Shown piece by piece: positions 11,901 to 21,659 of a stretch of DNA of 64,000 nt. The position numbers and the translations under genes were made by a program. Each line of letters opens with the position of its first letter. The first letter of the stretch is position 1. The notes under the pieces are model-generated. The model worked only from the letters and a program-made list of their open reading frames with translations. It was not told the DNA's origin and did no database searches. Origin of the DNA: Lumbricus rubellus (Eukaryota; Annelida; Clitellata; Crassiclitellata; Lumbricidae); contig OX243817.1 of the NCBI GenBank assembly GCA_945859605.1, positions 23,071,637-23,135,636 of the forward strand, in the 5' to 3' direction.

Positions 11901-12297
11901 CACGCAAACACAGTCGTACAGACAAACACAGACAAACACAGAAAAACAGCGACACGCACAGTCGCACACAGCTACAAGGATAGAGTGACAAAGAAGATAT
12001 AAAAGCAAAACGACACAGACAATATTACCATGAGATTCCTTCTCTCGCCCGAGCAGTCGTCATAGAAGGCGAGGAACGGTTCAGCCAGTGCTTCATTCTC
12101 ACACGACCAATCCTTAATGCTGACGGACAGCACACGATTTCCGAGGTTGAAGGCAATGAGACACTCAGCCGGTTGGCGACTCGTCGAAGGCTTGCCATTC
12201 CAGTTGTCCGACTTAATCATGAAGACGTCGCCCTCGAGCATGTCGTTGTTTGGTCTTCGTACTCCTATGTGACAGTCTTCCGTCTGGTCCATGGAAA
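8983..12297 (-). CDS. Single-pass membrane protein with extracellular CUB domain, 3' part (four exons)
   Basis: Minus-strand exons 12297-12029, 10748-10616, 10275-10006 and 9272-8983 join in phase (0, 1, 1) and end at a TAG: about 318 residues. The first two exons make one CUB domain. It starts near EDCHIGVRRPNNDML, has cysteines at CLIAF, DWSCENE, YDDCSG, LNCS and SGSCMS, contains FLAFYDDCSG, and closes with RRGGYYFSLKVVAGE. Exon 3 opens with a membrane segment (GGIAAIVIAVVVGLLILAKL) after a short stalk, then a tail with FNFEEYTKQVLDARL and a run of eight glycines. The last exon is a Ser/Asn-rich cytoplasmic tail with NYDYDFLDLPVEIL. The upstream exon (signal peptide, start) was not found. 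CUB domains bind proteins or glycans outside the cell; the function here is unknown. The intron splitting the CUB domain holds a 670-bp microsatellite. The architecture is well supported; I cannot name the gene. Confidence 0.78.
9279..9460. repeat. (TCAA)n-rich simple repeat
   Basis: Imperfect tetranucleotide array of caat/tcaa with scattered attgatc, just upstream (gene sense) of the last exon of the CUB gene and therefore inside its last intron. Diverged copies recur near 9640-9690 and 9950-9970, and (GACA)n sits at 9908-9945. Confidence 0.8.
11290..11965. repeat. (ACACAGACAT)n-type microsatellite, about 670 bp
   Basis: A long array of acacagacat and acagacagacat units in the intron between the two CUB-domain exons. 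It creates long spurious open frames on both strands, rich in Cys/Val/Met on minus and His/Thr/Gln on plus. Confidence 0.9.
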
Positions 12298-12509
12298 CTG
12301 AACGCGGAAACATTTCATCTTAATGTATTACTGCCGAGGGAACTGAATATTTTAACATCAGCTAATGCTAAGTTGCTATAAATGCACTCGGATGCAATGA
12401 GTACACTGACTGTACATTGTTGGTGGGGAGATAGGAGGATGAGGAAGAGGATTAGTCGCCTGTCCTCACATGCTGGGGCTAAGTAAATGAAATTGCTAAC
12501 ACATGGCTG

Positions 12510-12677
12510 CCTCAGAGGCAGCTCTACTCTTCCTCCTTCTTCTCCTTCTCTTCCTCCTCCTTCTCTTCTTCCTCGTTTTCCCTTACTCTTCTTTTTTCTA
12601 TTCCTTGTCCTTTTCCTCTCTCCCTCTCCCTGTACCTCTCCTCCTCCTCCTCGTCTTCCTCCACCTCGTCTTCCTCC

Positions 12678-12749
<72 letters not shown>

Positions 12750-12836
12750 CCCCTCTCCTTCTCCTCCTCCTCTTCTTCTTCCTCCTCCTCCTCCTCCTTC
12801 TTCTTCTTCTTCTTCTTCTTCTTCTTCATCATACTT
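12510..12836. repeat. Polypyrimidine tract (CTT/CTC)n
   Basis: About 325 bp of almost pure pyrimidine on the plus strand, made of tcc, ctt and tctt units. Such homopurine-homopyrimidine mirror repeats can form triplex (H-) DNA. It lies upstream, in gene sense, of the first visible CUB exon. Confidence 0.85.
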
Positions 12837-12954
12837 CTTCTATTACTTGGAACTGACATAGGCTATATTTAGGCAAACTTGTATGGTATTTCATACAACA
12901 TTACCATATTCAATTTTTTAGCCAATATAATGGCTTACAAAAAAGCAATGTGTC

Positions 12955-13145
12955 TACTCAGTGGCGCTCCCGACCACAGCGCGGACACTGAATCGGAGTT
13001 TCACACCAAAGCGCATGAGCTATTGCGAGTCAAGAACGTGCTCAGGGATCACTACCTGATGACTTGAGTGAGGTGGATTCGAACCTGCAACCTTCTGCCT
13101 CCAAGACACAGAGCACACCCCCTAGTCTAGACCACTGCAGCACAG
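12955..13145 (-). repeat. Diverged tRNA-derived SINE
   Basis: Minus-oriented copy of the SINE seen at 55668-55893. It retains the tail-side ctcagtggcgctcccgac, the middle atcggagtttcac and the B-box complement ggattcgaacct near 13076, ending near the tRNA-like head. It is more diverged than the other copies. Confidence 0.65.
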
Positions 13146-14177
13146 CCATTCAGCTGAATAAGAACCTATTACACTTTTATACACCATTACCTATAAAGCC
13201 AATTTAGAAGAAAAATATCTAATCTGGAAAATCTCTGTGCAATGATGCAACGTCATCAAAAATGTAGCAGCAAAATCTGAGTTCTATCTAAACCCATTCA
13301 AGCTTGGATCAATGAATCATAATTCATCTTTTCCAGCAAGCACATTGCCTTTGCTGGTCTTCTAATCTCTCTCTACCATAGAGATCCAGGGTTTAATATG
13401 GGGAAACGTTAAGCAAATGGATGGCATAAGCCCTGAGTTAATAAACAACGCAGTGGAGAATGTCAGACCACGATGAAGTTTAGAGGCATACATTACTTAG
13501 CATGGGTGGAGACTTTATCTTGGATTTGGCGGACGAATTATGAAGTGTATTATGAATTTGAGTGTATTCCTTTAAGCTTAAGCTGAAGAACATTCGTCAC
13601 ATCATCAATCCAGCAAGTAAGTAAGTAAGTAGCTGGACTTTTAAAAGGTGATGAAAATTCACATGATGCACACTTACACCAGAAATTAAGGGCAGAACAC
13701 ACAAGCAGTACCCACCTCCAAACCTAGCTCTATTCTAGAGTGTGTGTGTGTGTGTGTGTGTGAACTTGTGTTTCAAGATCTAATTTAGTCCATCAATTAA
13801 AAAATTAACTCAACAAATGTCAGTAGATAAATGAAATAAAACTAAGCAAATCAGGTGAAAAATGGCAAGAAAATAACATAAAATAATTCGTATTTTGGTC
13901 ATCAAAAAGCTGAAGAATTGAATTCAAACGTAAAGGCAATCAGAAAATATATTTACAAGAAGGATGACATTAGAAGAAAACGTCTGAAAAAGTAAACAGT
14001 TTATACAATTTAAATATGTAAGAAAAACTTATACAGCATAAACTTAAAGAAATATACTCGAATTCATAATACAGTTCGAAGAGTTAATTATTTTCAACCA
14101 AACTGTGATGATTCCAATATGTGACATATATGCAGTTGCCAATTAGAAGTTTTAGTTATTTGGTGTAAAGAGTGATT
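13146..14177. other. Unique AT-rich sequence
   Basis: No coding exon, known repeat or structure recognised apart from (gtaa)n at 13617-13632 and (GT)n at 13740-13762. Confidence 0.5.
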
Positions 14178-14655
14178 AATGGCCAGTTGATGGGAATATT
14201 TGACCAATGGCCTGTTGGTGGAGACATTTAATTAATGGCCTGTTGGTGAACACATTTAATTAATGATGGGTTGGTGGAGACATTTAATTAATGATGGGTT
14301 GGTGGAGACATTTAATTAATGGCCTGTTGGCGGAGACATTTAATTAATGGCCTGTTGGTGGAGACATTTAATTAATGGCCTGTTGGTGTAACCATTTAAT
14401 TAATTGCCTGTTGGTGTAGACATTTAATTAATGGCCTGTTGGTGTAAACATTTAATTAATGGCCTGTTGGTGTAAACATTTAATTAATGGCCTGTTGGTG
14501 GAGACATTTAATTAATGGCCTGTTGGTGGAGACATTTAATTAATGGCCTGTTGGTGGAGACATTTAATTAATGGCCTGTTGGTGTAAACATTTAATTAAT
14601 GGCCTGTTGGTGGAGACATTTAATTAATGGCCTTTTGGTGTGACCATTTAATTAA
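14178..14655. repeat. 28-bp minisatellite, about 17 copies
   Basis: Unit ggcctgttggtggagacatt plus taattaat, repeated with small variants (gtaaac, gtgacc, gatggg). The array is cut off at about 14655, and a lone related piece (tttaattaatggcccgttg) appears at 16189-16210 beyond the inserted sequence. Confidence 0.9.
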
Positions 14656-16188
14656 TGGACAGGACACATCTTAAGAAGGACACCCTAAGAGACACCGCTG
14701 GTGTCTGTGCCATATAGAAATTAGTGTTGTTTTAATAATGTCCCAATTTTAGTTTTAGTTTTGATTGTTAATCTCATTTTTAGTTTTAGTTTTACTTTTA
14801 ATTGTTGCTGAATATTAGTTTTAGTTTTCGTTTTAGTTTTATGGATCAATTTTAGTTTTAGTTTTAGTTTTAGTAGGACAATTTTAGTTTTAGTTTTAGT
14901 AGGCTGGTGCTACGCACTTGTTAGAAGCGAATACCGTTTCTTGAATAAATTAAATCGATACAAATCAATACAAAGAACATAAAAATTGATCATTATGTGA
15001 TATGCCATTTGCTGTTTATTTGCGCAATTATTAACTACAAGCAACCTCAGCATTGTAGCCTTTATGGAATTAATATAATATTATGGCAACGAGATATGTA
15101 GTTGCTCACTGCAGGAAGGTCAAAATTACATATCAACCCAAATCGTAAATTATTTTTAGCGTCCCTTCATCTTACTTAAAAGCTATGAATTTATATTTAA
15201 ACGCATTAAAAGTATTTTGAAAAAATGCTTATAATATGGAAATAATGCATGCATTACTTTTTCGAAGGCTGACCAAGAGGAACATTGAAGACCATCTTAT
15301 CAACATGCTTGGTCTTGTTTTTGCTTTCTAACAACTTTTAAGTGCTTCCAAAAATTCAGCATATCCCCGCTTGTACGTTGAGGTGAACTTTAATGTTGGT
15401 GGTATTTTTCCGTTTAAGAATCTTTCCGCATTGAAAAAATTTGGGGAAGTTGACCCAGAGCCACCAGTCACTTGAAGCTCAGCACCGAACATGGCTGCCT
15501 GAAGCTCAACATAGACTCACTATATTTTAAGTAATCTCAGACAGGGCTGTCCTTTAGACACACAACAAATTGGAGCAAAAATGTCTACATTTCTTAATTA
15601 ATGTGCAGTTAAATAAACAGTTTTGTTGAAATTGAATCAAATAAACAATTATTAATGAGAGTATATAAACAAACCGATCTCACTCTCATTCCACCCGCAT
15701 GTCTTATAATCGATAAAGAAATATTAGAGAGGTAAATTATGGCACACCATTTGCACAATACGCCCAAATAAGGTAAATAGGGTAAAATTACGATTAAATA
15801 AATTAGTTTTCGTTTGGTCATATTTAGTTTTAGTTTTCGTTTGATCAATTTTCGTTTACTTTTAGTTTTTATTGCTGCATATTTCGTTTTAGTTTTAGTG
15901 TTCGTTGTCAGCGTATTTTAGTCTTAGTTTTAGTCTTTGTTAACGAAAACGTTTCATTTTCGTTAATTACCATTTTCGTTTTCGTTAACGAAAACAACAC
16001 TAATAGAAATACTTGAATGTTATAAGAATGGAGGGGAAAAGGATGCGAGGTAGATCAAGAACAACGCTGCTGGACTGGATGTTGACCAAGGAGGGATACA
16101 GTGGACTGAAAAGAGAAGCACAGAACAGAGAGAAATGGCATCGTTGGACATACGAACCTGCCTGAGGGCAGAGAACGCGAAGAAGAAG
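14656..16188 (+). mobile_element. RTE-like LINE 3' fragment, split by a hAT-like element
   Basis: Short flanking segments (14656-14721 and 16011-16170) translate in one frame, joined across the inserted element, into a C-terminus with [14 protein letters not shown] and NREKWHRW followed by a stop. This resembles the C-terminal tail of RTE/endonuclease-type LINE reverse transcriptases. The whole block sits inside the 28-bp minisatellite. The fragment is short, so the LINE clade is uncertain. Confidence 0.5.
14722..16002. mobile_element. hAT-like non-autonomous element with 8-bp target duplication
   Basis: Begins TAGTGTTGTTTT and ends AAAACAACACTA (12-bp perfect terminal inverted repeat). It is flanked by the direct repeat ATAGAAAT at 14714-14721 and 16003-16010. 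Length 1281 bp. The interior is AT-rich with many ttttag units near both ends. No transposase frame is seen. An 8-bp duplication with short inverted ends is the hallmark of the hAT superfamily. Confidence 0.8.
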
Positions 16189-16210
16189 ATTTAATTAATG
16201 GCCCGTTGAA

Positions 16211-17030
16211 GTGACAATATTTTGGTCCCAGTCACTTGATAAGCCTTCAAAAATATACAGTGCCTTACCAGAGTCAGAGTCTGTATGTCTGTCTATTCAG
16301 TTATTCTAACCCGTGTGAACAATAATCATGCGGGATTGGCAGGAGAGCCGTTTAGATAGAAAGATGGCTGGCCATGAACCAGTTTCAGGTCACCATTAAT
16401 TCTTCACACATAAAAGCGTTCTAGCTTAAGGAGCATGACCAAATTTGACCATCAATCCTGCTGGAAAGACTCTTGCTGTCTCACTGCATGGCCGTGTGGA
16501 AGATGACCATGAATTTTGCTGGATAACCATAACCATCAATTACATAGCATACAGCAGAGTAATGGACCAGTGGAGATTTGAATTGCAATATTGGCTCCAG
16601 AAAGTTCGCAATAACCTTCATAAATCTATTGAAATGTATTTTTTTTCAGTCAGTCCTATGTTTGGTTCACATTTACTATTGGGGAAGGAAACTTAGGGAA
16701 GGGCATGAAAATTACTCACTTATTTTCATGGCGCTGTTATTGCTGCATGTCAAAAATACAGACAACATATCCTTGGGTCAGTTGCTGGGTGTAGGAGTTA
16801 ACTGTAATAAAACGGAACATCAGCATGCCGTTCGAAGTCCATAATTCAATAAAAACAATTTTCAAACATGAAGCGATGAACACCCATAAATGTCATTTCC
16901 GGTATTTCTATAAATGTAGAATGTTTAAGAAGAAGTGGAATGTCATAAAATGCCTGTCTTTTTTCTGAGTGTCACCGATGTCGATTCCTCTACTCAAATA
17001 TCCATGTGTTGTTGTGATATGGAGAAGACG
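16211..17030. other. Unique sequence without recognised genes
   Basis: Short open frames only; no splice-consistent exon or family resemblance seen. Confidence 0.45.
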
Positions 17031-17640
17031 TTGAGGAGAGTGGGGAAGAGAGGGGTTAGTGAGAAGAAAGGGAAGAGAGGGGTTAGAGAGGACATCACAT
17101 CATCAGACTGGGTCAACAGAGTTAAACACGAAAGCGCAGCCTCAAGAAAATCAGGCGATCGATCAATCAGAGCAAAGAGTATTGTTGATCATGGACAGGC
17201 AAAAGCAATTTAAGCTAGTGGGACGAAATCAGTTGAACAGCACACACCACATGTCCATCACACGATAAGAGCAAACAAACACACGTTGAGATTTATAGAT
17301 TTACATTTCGGATGACAAGAGTGATTGCATACTGGAAAGACATTCCCTGCCTTCATGTCACATCTCTTTCCTTCTTATGCTCAATTCATACCACCTTAAC
17401 TGTTTTTCTACCTGCCTCACTGTTGGTATCTTCGATTCTATAAGTTCTGCCAATATACTTCCTCTTTTTTACACCTCATGCTCTTTGTTTCTCTCTTCTG
17501 TGTGAGTGTGTGTGCCTTAAACAGACAATGCATAGTCATCTGTGTGAAAGTCTGTGCAATTTAATAATCATTGACCCAGTCTGATGATGTGATGTCCTCT
17601 CTAACCCCTCTCTTCCCCACTCTTCTCACTAACCCTCTCT
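17031..17640. repeat. Inverted repeat with roughly 75-bp arms
   Basis: The segment 17036-17113 (...gagaggggttagtgagaag... to ...catcagactgggtcaa) is the near-perfect reverse complement of 17570-17640 (ttgacccagtctgatgatg... onward). The arms flank about 455 bp. Part of the arm sequence (aaccctctctcccccactct) recurs to the right of the foldback element at 21612-21645. Probably a small foldback element or a disrupted local inversion. Confidence 0.7.
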
Positions 17641-19069
17641 CCCCCACTCTTCTCACTGGTATCCGGACATTACCCCCCGGCCCATTACCCCCCGCCATTA
17701 CCCCCCTGCCATTACCCCCCCCCCCCGACCATTACCCCCCCGTAGGACATTACCCCCCTGCCATTCCCCCCCCGGTCGTCTACATTTAGGTCCCGTGTAT
17801 ATGTATGTATGTATGTATGTATGTATGCATGCATGCATGCATGCATGCATGTATGTATGTATGTAAGTATGTATGTATGCATGTAATACTATGTATATAT
17901 GTAAGTATGTATTCTTGTATGTAAGTATGTATATGCGCATGCATATAAGTATGTATGTAGGTATGTACGTAAGTAAGTAAGCATGTGTGCATGCATAATT
18001 GTATACTTGCATACACACTTACCTACATACTTACACACATGCTTACCTACATGCGTACTTACATACATACATATGCACATACGTACTTACATACATGCAT
18101 AAATACATGCATACTTACACCATAATATATGTGCATAAATACATACACGCATACATCCATACATACATACGCAGACATACTTACATACATACATGTATAC
18201 TTACATGCATAATTACATACCTACATACACGCATATACATACTTACAAACATGCATACATGCATACATACATACATACATACATACATACATACACATTA
18301 GGGTGGTTGCATCTCTAATAGAAAATTTTCAACTTAATATCTCATATTTCTCCAACTTGGCCTTCCGTGCCACTTGGTCTAAAACCTTTGTAGCTCAAAA
18401 ATTATCAGAATTGAAAAATATTTAGGACTTGCGCAACGTCGTTGAAGTTTAGTATTTTACAAATAATTGTCGTAATTTTGAGCATAAGTATTATTTACTT
18501 CAAAGTCTTAGAATTATAGTTTTCTGACAGAAATACTTTATGATTTTTACTTAGGCACAGCTGAAAGATATATTCTACAATATTTTTGTCATCAGTGATT
18601 GCTAATTATTTTTTTTTTATGAGCATTTTGGCGGTAATTGACAAGTAAGAGAGAATTCCTGCGAAAAATGATCTATTCTGTCCAATGTTATGATCTTTTA
18701 TTAGTTACATTCCAAGTCATCAATGCACTACCGTACACAATACACATAGTCTTACATACATTAGGCCTATTATTATATTTTAAGCTGTATAGTACCTCAT
18801 GCATTGCAGAATTTACCATGTATTAGGCCCTATAAGCTTACAGTGTTATGATGCAAAGGTTCTATGTAATTGTTTGTGTTCCAAACAACGATATCCTTAC
18901 TCTCCTTTCCTGTTCGACCTGTTGTAAAGGCTTACAGACATGTTTTTATCTTCACCACTTGAACATGCTTTGCTTGTTCATTGCTGAACTTGTTTCCAAC
19001 AACGCCATGCATAATTATTATTAACATATACAGCATTATAGGGGCATTATTATATCTGCATCTAATAGT

Positions 19070-19876
19070 GAAAAGGCGATGCCGATTACAATAGCGTTAG
19101 CGGTAATGTCGCATGCTAGAGGACAGAGGAGAGCTTCAAAGGTTCCAAGCTCCCATCTTGAAGAGACGTTCTAGCAGAGAAATTCTCAAAGTATTGCTCC
19201 GTCATCATAAGTGTGAAAAACTTGGCATAAGGGACAGTATCACTCAGACTACTAAGCAGCTTCTTTGACAAAGTTCCAACTCAGGAGACTGAGCATATCT
19301 GGAGGCTGCAGACCGGCAAGGTTTAAAGAAGCTAGCTTCGGCTGCAAACCCCTCAATAACAGTAGCCTAAATGGACGACGAGAGCAATTTACTGCTTGAG
19401 GATGTTGCTATTTCAAGACAAGTATCCTCTAGGCTACAGCAACGATTATAGTCAAAGAATCGGCTCATCTTATGACGAATATGTGTGGGAGCATCCGGAA
19501 ATAATTATTTAAGCTTATTAGTCTATTTGGGACATGCATCTACATGGCCGCCATTAGTTTCAAACCCCACCAGCATTCAGCAACCACTGAACCTAGGAAC
19601 GATCTAGTACTGCTGTTTTATCTCTCTTTATATCCACGGAAGGTCATTGCTGATGCCGATGTGACACCCTTTGGCCGAAAGCTCTGGTATTTATCCAAGC
19701 TGTTGGCAAGCTTAGGTTTCTTTCACAATGACATGTCATTGGGAGAGAAGAAATTGATCATAGCAGTTCTAGTAGACAAAGAAGGTTCTGAGATCCACAA
19801 ACGTATACAACTCTTCTCTCAACCATTCGCAAAAAAGGCTAGATCGACATCATTTCGTGATAAATTCAACCCATGA
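19070..19876 (+). pseudogene. Decayed transposon-encoded gene
   Basis: Coding-like sequence in one direction with stops and frame changes. An early part reads like LLRHHKCEKLGIRDSITQTT. A final open segment (19544-19876) contains PRKVIADADVTPFGRKLWYL and SLGEKKLIIAVLVDKEGSEI, ending at a stop. It lies wholly inside the TTAGGGTGGT-ended element, so it is probably its former transposase or accessory protein. I do not recognise the family. Confidence 0.4.
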
Positions 19877-20223
19877 CCTGTTCTGCATCTTGAATTCAAC
19901 TACTAGATGCAATTCTGGAACACGATCCAGTTAAGCGGTCGTATAAAGCATGAAGACTGCATGAAGAGCTCGACAAGCTGGAGATCCATAAAGGTTATCA
20001 GTGATCTAGCTTAGGTGTCACCCTTATTCAGCATTTAAATGCCTCAAGTACAAGGAATGAACAACAAAAACAATTTATATCAGAAGTTGTAGAAGAACAT
20101 CGCAACTCGTTCTCAGCACAAACAAAAGAGAGTGCCGCAGAGTCTTCAAGGTCACATTGACATTGATTAAATACCTAAGCAGCAATAATAATAATTGCAA
20201 TCTTGATCACCAAACAGTGTAAT

Positions 20224-20438
20224 CAGTGATATTTCAGTTCTAAAAATAATTCCCAATTTCAGTTCAAATTCAGTTCTAAGACTCTAATTTCAGTTCTAAT
20301 TCTATTTCTATTCTGAAAATAATTCCTATTTCAGTTCTAATTCAAGTTCTGAGATAATTTCCGTTCTAATTCAAGTTCTGAAATAATTTCAGTTCTAATT
20401 TGTCCAATCCACAAACATCTAGGTAGGTTAGATCCTTA

Positions 20439-20474
<36 letters not shown>

Positions 20475-21111
20475 GTCTAGGTATTATCATGGTATTATGA
20501 CTCTTACCCTATCAGTAGAATTATTATTTCCAAGTGAATTGAAGTGTCAAAATGTCAAGCCCGATTTCAACCCTATGCGTGCCGCTGATGCTTGATATGT
20601 GTCTAAAGGCTCATGTTCAAATATCCCTTCCCCCAGTGTAACCTCATACAGGCTGTACATCAAATGCACCTGTAATTACCTTCCTTTGCCCTGGGTTCAA
20701 CGGTGCCCAGTCATCTGTCACATTAAACAATGTCAGGTTGTTTGACTAGTGATCTTAGACCTGTACCAGGGCCCCTTTGTTTGAATAATTAAGAAAGCAA
20801 ACCTAATATATTAGTTAGTTGTGGCAATATGCCCGGGGAAGGAGAAATTATATCCGAAGATTACTGAGAAATGGATTGCCTGACTTTATACAGACTTGCA
20901 CAGACAATGAATCACAAAAATCATCACAGTGTAATAATTTTCGTTCTAAAATAATTCCTATTTCTATTCATATTTCAGTTCTCTCAGGCGTATTTCAGTT
21001 CTATTTATATTCTCCTTCTCAAAATAATTCCTAATTTTCGTTCTTATTCTCGTTAACGGAATTGCATAATTTTACTTCTAATTTCTATTTCCGTTAATGA
21101 AAATATCACTG
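20224..21111. mobile_element. hAT-like element nested in the transposon, 8-bp target duplication
   Basis: Starts CAGTGATATTT and ends AAATATCACTG (perfect 11-bp inverted ends). Flanked by AGTGTAAT at 20216-20223 and 21112-21119. Length 888 bp. The interior has many cagttctaa units and a (TA)n run near 20443-20470. CAGTG termini with an 8-bp duplication indicate hAT. Confidence 0.82.
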
Positions 21112-21659
21112 AGTGTAATCATTGGTAATCATGTATGCAATAATAAAGTCACATTGTATTGAATTCTGATTTGAGGATGCATGGTTTATTATGCTTGCAA
21201 TTCAAGTTTTCGCTTCTTTGGTACATGGTGAAACTTTGATGGTGTTGCGCAAGTCCTAAATATTAATATTTTCTCTCACAACTTTTTGTGTGATGTTTCT
21301 GGATGGAATGGCACCAAATGCAAACTTGGAGAACAGTAGATTCCAACTTTCATTTCTAACGACCACCCTAATACACATACATACATACATACATACATAC
21401 ATACATACAGACAGACAGACAGACAGACAGACATACATACATACATACATATGCTGGACTTAATTGTCAACGACGGGGGGGGGGGGGGGGTAATGGCAGG
21501 GGGGTAATGTCCTACGAGGGGGGGGTAAAGGTCGGGGGGGGGGGGGAATGGCAGGGGGGCAATGGCAGGGGGGTAATGGGCCGGGGGGTAAAGTCCTAGA
21601 CCCCTTCTCACGAACCCTCTCTCCCCCACTCTTCTCACTAACCCCTCTCTCTGATATGC

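Larger units (their letters stand above)
18298..21371. mobile_element. DNA transposon remnant with TTAGGGTGGT inverted ends
   Basis: The left end TTAGGGTGGTTG and the reverse complement of the right end TTAGGGTGGTCG match. Similarity continues inward, including atatttaggacttgcgcaac, which appears inverted about 130 bp from each end. The flanks read tacaca on both sides, but these lie in (CATA)n repeat so the target duplication is ambiguous. The interior holds a decayed coding region and another inserted element (20224-21111). Superfamily not determined. Confidence 0.6.
17658..21603. mobile_element. G/C-run foldback element (copy 1), carrying nested insertions
   Basis: The left end starts ggtatccggacattacc and runs into repeated CATTACCCCCC units and then (ATGT)n/(CATA)n. 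The right end mirrors this: (CATA)n, (CAGA)n, G-run units with taatggc, then ggtaaagtcctagaccc. The same termini and build occur in the 662-bp element at 34904-35565. Flanks CTTCTCACT (17649-17657) and CTTCTCACG (21604-21612) look like a 9-bp target duplication with one change. The core is interrupted by another transposon (18298-21371). Confidence 0.65.

Noticed and set aside
11198..12008. Cys-rich and His/Thr-rich open frames
   Set aside because: Produced by the ACACAGACAT microsatellite; the composition simply mirrors the repeat.
12487..12861. Pro/Leu- and Glu-rich open frames
   Set aside because: Translation of the polypyrimidine tract in different frames; no other support.
17698..18301. 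Tyr/Thr/His-rich frames on both strands
   Set aside because: Translation of the ATGT/CATA microsatellites in the foldback element.
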